A model generated the notes under the pieces. That model was not told the DNA's origin. It searched no databases and worked only from the letters and a program-made list of their open reading frames with translations. Shown here piece by piece: positions 60,247-64,000 of a stretch of 64,000 nt of DNA (position 1 is the first letter of the stretch; each line of letters opens with the position of its first letter). The stretch is from the NCBI GenBank assembly GCA_958296245.1, contig OY282458.1, forward strand, positions 2,360,197-2,424,196. Direction: 5' to 3'. The position numbers were made by a program, and so were the translations under genes. This stretch comes from an uncultured Dehalococcoidia bacterium (GTDB lineage: Bacteria > Chloroflexota > Dehalococcoidia > Lucifugimonadales > G958296245).

Positions 60247-60606
60247 CTACCCTCCGTCCGCCGAGGACATCTGCCCCCTATCTCGTAGGGCCAACTTCAG
60301 GGTCTCGATCTCCCGCTCCATCTGCCGCTGACGCCGCGATGACAGGAACGCGTATCCGAAGAAACCCGCCCACGTGATAATGAACACGGCGAACAGGTAT
60401 GGCAGATTGGCCTCTGGGGTACGCTCCTGGGCTTGAGCGGCATGAACGGGAGTTGGAACGACGCCCGGGAGGGCGGAAGAGCTGGCTTCAGCCGCCCACG
60501 ACGCACCCCCGGCAGCGAGGAGTACGACTGCCGCGGCGATCACGCCGGCCCAGAAGCCGCCTCTACGAGATAGAACGATAAAGCTCGTCGACCGCAGCCT
60601 CTCCAC
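60247..60606 (-). CDS. ccmD: CcmD-like small membrane protein
   Basis: 119 residues. An N-terminal signal-like helix (FWAGVIAAAVVLLAAGGASWAAEA) is followed by a second membrane helix and the CcmD-type pattern NLPYLFAVFIITWAGFFGYAFLSSRRQRQMEREIETLKLAL. CcmD links CcmC and CcmE in heme handover. It is longer than usual CcmD (~60 residues) owing to the N-terminal part. It overlaps ccmC by 44 bases. Confidence 0.8.
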   Translation of the reverse strand: MERLRSTSFIVLSRRGGFWAGVIAAAVVLLAAGGASWAAEASSSALPGVVPTPVHAAQAQERTPEANLPYLFAVFIITWAGFFGYAFLSSRRQRQMEREIETLKLALRDRGQMSSADGG

Positions 60607-61291
60607 GTCTGAGCGCGTACCTTTCTATGAGCATGGCGACGTACATCACGCTGAAGGTCAACGTAGATACCAGAAGCGTGGCGCGCATCGCTGGGGCGAG
60701 CATACCCTCTCCGGCCAGCGGGCCGATGTTCATCTCCGGGTGCTGCGTCCGCCACCACACCGTGGCGAAGTAGATTATCGGGGTGTCAATGGCGCCGATA
60801 ATCGCAATGACGGCGCCATACCTTGCGCCCTGGGATCCCCTGGGCCCGTAAGCCCTGAGCATCAGGTAGCCCACGTAGATGAACCAGAGGATAAGGGTGG
60901 TGGTGAGCTTCGCGTCCCAAGTCCACCAGCGGCCCCAGGTGGGCTGACTCCAGGCGATGCCGGTTATCAGCAGCAGAGAGATGTAGACCACGCCAAGCTC
61001 CGCAGCCGAGTAGGCGAGGTTGTCCCACTTCTCCTTCCTGGTAACGAGGTGCATGACGCTAGCGGCCGCGACCACTACGATGGAAAGCATCCCCAGCCAG
61101 GCGAGGGGCACGTGGAAGTAGAAGATGCGCTGCGACACGCCCAAGTTCTGCTCAGTCGGCACCCATAGGAACACCATATAGAGCGTCAGGCCCATCAAGA
61201 GGGCGGCGGCGGCCATGAGGCCGACTCTGACGAGGCTCCCGCTCAACCGGGTAGGCGCGGCGACTGTGTTATGGATTGCAGCCTGCATCAC
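60563..61291 (-). CDS. ccmC: Heme transporter/maturation protein CcmC
   Basis: 242 residues with six membrane helices. The WWD heme-binding motif reads SQPTWGRWWTWDAKLTTTLILW (about residues 112-133), flanked by conserved His in FYFHVPLAWLGML and in the later loop. It transfers heme to CcmE. ccmC-ccmD-ccmE form one minus-strand operon; ccmA, ccmB and ccmF are not in the window. Confidence 0.95.
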   Translation of the reverse strand: MMQAAIHNTVAAPTRLSGSLVRVGLMAAAALLMGLTLYMVFLWVPTEQNLGVSQRIFYFHVPLAWLGMLSIVVVAAASVMHLVTRKEKWDNLAYSAAELGVVYISLLLITGIAWSQPTWGRWWTWDAKLTTTLILWFIYVGYLMLRAYGPRGSQGARYGAVIAIIGAIDTPIIYFATVWWRTQHPEMNIGPLAGEGMLAPAMRATLLVSTLTFSVMYVAMLIERYALRRGEAAVDELYRSIS

Positions 61292-61343
61292 GTACGTAAA
61301 CGTACCATAGGGAGTTCACCTACCGCAAGACAGTTGTACGTGA

Positions 61344-61458
61344 GTAGCTGTTCAGTCATGAGTCGAATCGTGTGAACCTCCTAAACTGTCATCCCGAACG
61401 CAACGCCAGCGGGGCGGTCCATTCCTCGGCGGCCCGGCGTATCTGCAAGGACATTAAG
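61344..61458 (+). repeat. Truncated copy of the MITE-like repeat
   Basis: Begins GTAGCTGTTCAGTCATGAGTC, like the left end of the 48358 element, and runs into a shortened core (61387-61458; part of the middle is missing). Similarity stops after GCAAGGACATTA near 61458, and no right end is found. Confidence 0.65.
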
Positions 61459-61623
61459 GCCGTGCATCACTGCTACGTGCGGGCGACCGTGGGCAAGGAG
61501 CGGATGCCCATCTTCTCCATGATGGTGCGCACGCCGGAGCCGGAAGACCTGCACACGGCCGCTGGCGAGATCGCAGCGCGGCAGGGCGAGGTGCTGGTCA
61601 ACTCCCCGCTCGTCGGAGGATGA
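61459..61623 (+). pseudogene. Gene remnant cut by the repeat, possibly AsnC/siroheme-decarboxylase-like
   Basis: An open frame continues from the repeat into about 55 codons that look coding (VHHCYVRATVGKERMPIFSM, VRTPEPEDLHTAAGEIAARQG, VLVNSPLVGG) and end at a stop before 61624. HHCY and PIFSMMV recall the C-terminal part of Lrp/AsnC-type siroheme decarboxylase proteins, a weak resemblance. The 5' part of the gene is missing where the repeat begins. Confidence 0.45.
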
Positions 61624-61632
61624 CGCGCATCT

Positions 61633-62535
61633 TTACTCCAGCCGACTGAGGTATTGGCCCACGATGTCGATGCCGACCAAGCCGCTATAGGCGGACTGGA
61701 GGCGGTCGGTGACCGGCCCCGGGACGCTGCCGTCGCCAATCGGGGCGCCGTTGATAGTGGAGACTGCGCAGATGCAGAAGCTCGTAGAGGTAACGAAGGC
61801 CTCATCTGCAGTGTAGGCGTCGTAGACGTCTATGTCCGCCTCCTCTACGTGGACGTCAAGCTCGTGGGCCAGCTCGAAGGTGGTCTCGCGGCTGATTCCT
61901 CCCAGGACGAACTGTCCCTTAGGTGTGATCAAGGCTCCATCCTTGACTATGAATATGTTGCTACCCATTCCCTCCGCCAGATTGCCGTTGGTATCGAGCA
62001 AGACGGCGTGAGCGTCGGGGTTTTGAGCTTTGACCTCCAGGTCGGCGAGGATGACGTTTATGTAGTTGTGCATCTTCGCCCTAGGGCTCATCGACTCAGG
62101 AGGGGTCCTGCGTATGGACGGCACCACGACGGGCAGGCCGTCCCTGTAGTACCGCGCCCTTTCCTTGAATGGCAGCGGCCAGCACTCGATGACGACCGTT
62201 GGGCCGCTTTCCGGGGCGCCACGGACTCCCCTGCTGACCCTTTGCGCTATCCAGTAGTCGTCATCGTCGTCCAGGAGGGGCAGGTTGGCGTTGAGGACTT
62301 CCATCGTGATGCGGACGAATCCTTGCTTGTCGATTCCGGGGTCGATGCGCATGTACTTCAGCGAGTTGAAGAACCGGTCCAGGTGCTCTTCGAGCTTGAA
62401 TATGCGGTGCCCGAAGGTCCTGGTCATATCGAAAGCCGCGTCGCCGTAGAGGAAGCCAAAGTCGTTGGTCGAGATCTTCGCGCCGCTCTCCGGCACGATT
62501 TCGCCGTTCACGTAAGCAACCCTTTCTTGCGCCAT
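61633..62535 (-). CDS. Class IV aminotransferase (branched-chain type)
   Basis: 300 residues, PLP-dependent fold type IV. YVNGEIVPESGAKISTNDFGFLYGDAAFDMTRTF, LEEHLDRFFNSLKYM, the PLP-lysine region SPRAKMHNYINVILADLE, LLDTNGNLAEGMGSNIFIV and ADEAFVTSTSFCICAVSTING are present. This supports a branched-chain-like aminotransferase (IlvE), but D-amino-acid aminotransferase or an R-selective transaminase from the same family cannot be excluded. The gap to the next gene (62536-62731) shows no feature. Confidence 0.9.
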   Translation of the reverse strand: MAQERVAYVNGEIVPESGAKISTNDFGFLYGDAAFDMTRTFGHRIFKLEEHLDRFFNSLKYMRIDPGIDKQGFVRITMEVLNANLPLLDDDDDYWIAQRVSRGVRGAPESGPTVVIECWPLPFKERARYYRDGLPVVVPSIRRTPPESMSPRAKMHNYINVILADLEVKAQNPDAHAVLLDTNGNLAEGMGSNIFIVKDGALITPKGQFVLGGISRETTFELAHELDVHVEEADIDVYDAYTADEAFVTSTSFCICAVSTINGAPIGDGSVPGPVTDRLQSAYSGLVGIDIVGQYLSRLE

Positions 62536-62731
62536 TACCGTCCTCCTAGTGGCCTCTTACTGCTTCTTCGAGAGAGAAGCAGGCTCCTGTCCTTAAGCAG
62601 GTTGCGGAAGAACCCTTCCGTACCTTCTAGTTTTCCTTCCTGATGGGAAGGAAAATGGAATTATATCTGAGGGACACCCTCAGACACCCGGCAAAGGGGA
62701 TGCGCTCCTGCACACCCCGTATTTGCGCAGC

Positions 62732-63412
62732 CTAACACTCTGCGCCGTCCCTGATACGGTATCCAACGTTCCATATGGTCTCGATGTATGAGCGGTCGAC
62801 ATCCTCGATCTTGCTCCGAAGGCGGCGCACGTGGACGTCGACTGTGCGGGTGCCTCCGAGGTACTCGTAGCCCCATACCTGCTTGAGCAACGCTTCACGG
62901 CTGTAGACGCGGCCCGGATTGCTGGCCATGAGCAGCAGGAGCTCGTACTCCTTGAATCTCAGGTCCACGCGCCGACCCCTCACCGATACCTCGTAGTTAG
63001 TCGGGTTGATGGCGAGGTCGCCGATCCTTACGACGTCCTCGCCCATCCCGTCGACGGCGCGCTCTACCAGACGCCGCGCCCGCAACGCGAGCTCTTCCCG
63101 GGAAAACGGGCTGACGATGAAGTCGTCTGGGTGGTCAGCCGCATTCCCAATTTCCTCAATGCTGTCTGCGTCCAGTATCAACAGCACAGGCGCTTTGAGG
63201 CGTGCGCATCGGTCCAGACACGACCGCAATAGTTGCCTCGATACGGCGCTCGACTCTATCAGCACGAGGGTGGATCTGGGATCGATGGATTCGGCGTCCG
63301 CAGGCGACGAGATCAAGGCGGCGTCGATCCCAAGGTCTGCCAGCACCTCCTCGGGCGTGGGCGCGGCGATAGCCCTCCGCCTTGGCATTGCCTGCATAGG
63401 GCTATAGGTCAT
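62732..63412 (-). CDS. OmpR/PhoB-type response regulator with degenerate receiver
   Basis: 226 residues. Residues ~1-115 have the receiver fold but lack key residues: the strand that normally ends in the phospho-acceptor Asp reads STLVLIESSAV (Glu), and the Lys site reads FIVSPFSREEL instead of KPF. Residues ~125-222 are an intact winged helix (RIGDLAINPTNYEVSVRGRRVDLRFKEYELLLLMASNPGRVYSREALLKQVWG, RTVDVHVRRLRSKIE, YIETIWNVGYRI). No histidine kinase is adjacent. It probably acts independently of phosphorylation. Confidence 0.9.
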   Translation of the reverse strand: MTYSPMQAMPRRRAIAAPTPEEVLADLGIDAALISSPADAESIDPRSTLVLIESSAVSRQLLRSCLDRCARLKAPVLLILDADSIEEIGNAADHPDDFIVSPFSREELALRARRLVERAVDGMGEDVVRIGDLAINPTNYEVSVRGRRVDLRFKEYELLLLMASNPGRVYSREALLKQVWGYEYLGGTRTVDVHVRRLRSKIEDVDRSYIETIWNVGYRIRDGAEC

Positions 63413-63508
63413 TGCTCCTAGCCGTTTCCGTCTTGCGGTCTCGATCTTGAGAGCGCGCGCCGCCCCTCGGGGGTGTGGACGGCCGGCGAGGTACGGGAGG
63501 CTGTGCCT

Positions 63509-64000
63509 TCATCCACGAGGGCCCGTCCCCGTCTCGATGGGAACGCCGGCGGAGTTTCCCCACTCCGTCCAAGACCCATCGTAGTTCTTCACCCTCTCGA
63601 AACCCAGCAGGTACTTCAACACGAACCAGCTGTACGACGCCCTAACCCCCAAGCGGCAATAGGGGATTATCTCATCGGACTGTTCCAGCCCTTGGCCCGC
63701 ATAGAGCGCGGCCAGATCGGCGGCCGGCTTGAACGTCCCATCCTCAGCCGACCCGTCGTCCCAGGGCACGTGCACCGCCCCCGGTATGCGGCCCTTGCGG
63801 TAGATGTCCGGCTGAGGCGTACCCGGCGCCGAGGTCATATCCCCCGTGTACTCCTCGATAGTCCTGGTGTCCAGCAGCTTGACGCCGGGGCGCCGGTGGC
63901 TCTCCACGACGTAGTCCTTCATGGCGCGCAGCGACTTATCCGGTGCGGAGATAGGGTAGTCAACAGGGCTAACCACTCTCGAGACCTTGGACAGCGGCTT
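63509..64000 (-). CDS. Thiosulfate sulfurtransferase, C-terminal part (5' end outside window)
   Basis: The frame remains open to the window edge (KPLSKVSRVVSPVDYP precedes the first start-like codon), so this is the C-terminal part of a larger protein. Rhodanese C-domain features: VKLLDTRTIEEYTG, GRIPGAVHVPWDD, active-site Cys in IPYCRLGVRASYSWFVLKYLLGF and VKNYDGSWTEWGNSAGVPIE. It transfers sulfane sulfur, probably from thiosulfate or mercaptopyruvate. Confidence 0.9.
   Translation of the reverse strand, partial: KPLSKVSRVVSPVDYPISAPDKSLRAMKDYVVESHRRPGVKLLDTRTIEEYTGDMTSAPGTPQPDIYRKGRIPGAVHVPWDDGSAEDGTFKPAADLAALYAGQGLEQSDEIIPYCRLGVRASYSWFVLKYLLGFERVKNYDGSWTEWGNSAGVPIETGTGPRG

Overview
The window is high-GC DNA from a free-living bacterium. 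I infer a Chloroflexota lineage (Dehalococcoidia or SAR202-like). The clues are ABC-transporter lipoproteins with Val/Glu/Lys or Thr-Pro stalks, a merged ribosomal super-operon, a greA-lysS pair and a CxxxY-type CcmE. This placement is an inference from gene content; no rRNA or tRNA gene is present to confirm it.

Positions 1-21300 hold one nearly continuous minus-strand translation operon, read right to left: rpsL-rpsG-fusA (str), rpsJ to rpsQ (S10), rplN to rpmJ (spc, with secY, adk, map and infA), then rpsM-rpsK-[membrane gene]-rpsD-rpoA-rplQ (alpha), truA and a truncated rplM. A consensus promoter lies upstream of rpsL. tuf is absent. Several junctions are 4-base start/stop overlaps. Three oddities stand out: S17 has a ~195-residue acidic tail, L5 has a ~70-residue Lys/Ala-rich N-terminal extension, and an unrelated membrane protein sits between rpsK and rpsD.

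Positions 21400-36400 mix transport and housekeeping: a DUF4328 membrane protein, an orphan E1-alpha dehydrogenase subunit, a solute-binding lipoprotein with a repetitive stalk, an MFS exporter, a GNAT enzyme, a TPP riboswitch with terminator in front of a sodium:solute symporter, rpsT, a Rel-type (p)ppGpp enzyme, hisS, prfA, prmC and a small membrane protein.

Positions 36500-49600 are more accessory: a CocE-type hydrolase, an unrecognised possible glycoside-hydrolase-like protein, an amidohydrolase, and a plus-strand island of three genes (small charged protein, zinc-ribbon/hydrophobic protein, and inositol-phosphate synthase fused to an N-terminal HTH). The fusion gene has a 21-bp palindrome over its own promoter. 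The tyrA-aroA-gmk cluster and an SDR dehydrogenase follow. Non-autonomous mobile repeats with GTAAC-type inverted ends and 8-bp target duplications (IS66-like, MITE-like) occupy several intergenic gaps.

Positions 49600-64000 carry two multi-domain lipoproteins (TolB-like propeller plus leucine-rich repeats; LppX-like domain plus amino-acid-binding domain), a PIG-L deacetylase, a D-amino-acid-oxidase-like flavoprotein, lysS, greA behind a leader terminator, an SMP-30 lactonase, ccmC-ccmD-ccmE, a class IV aminotransferase, a response regulator with a degenerate receiver, and a truncated sulfurtransferase.
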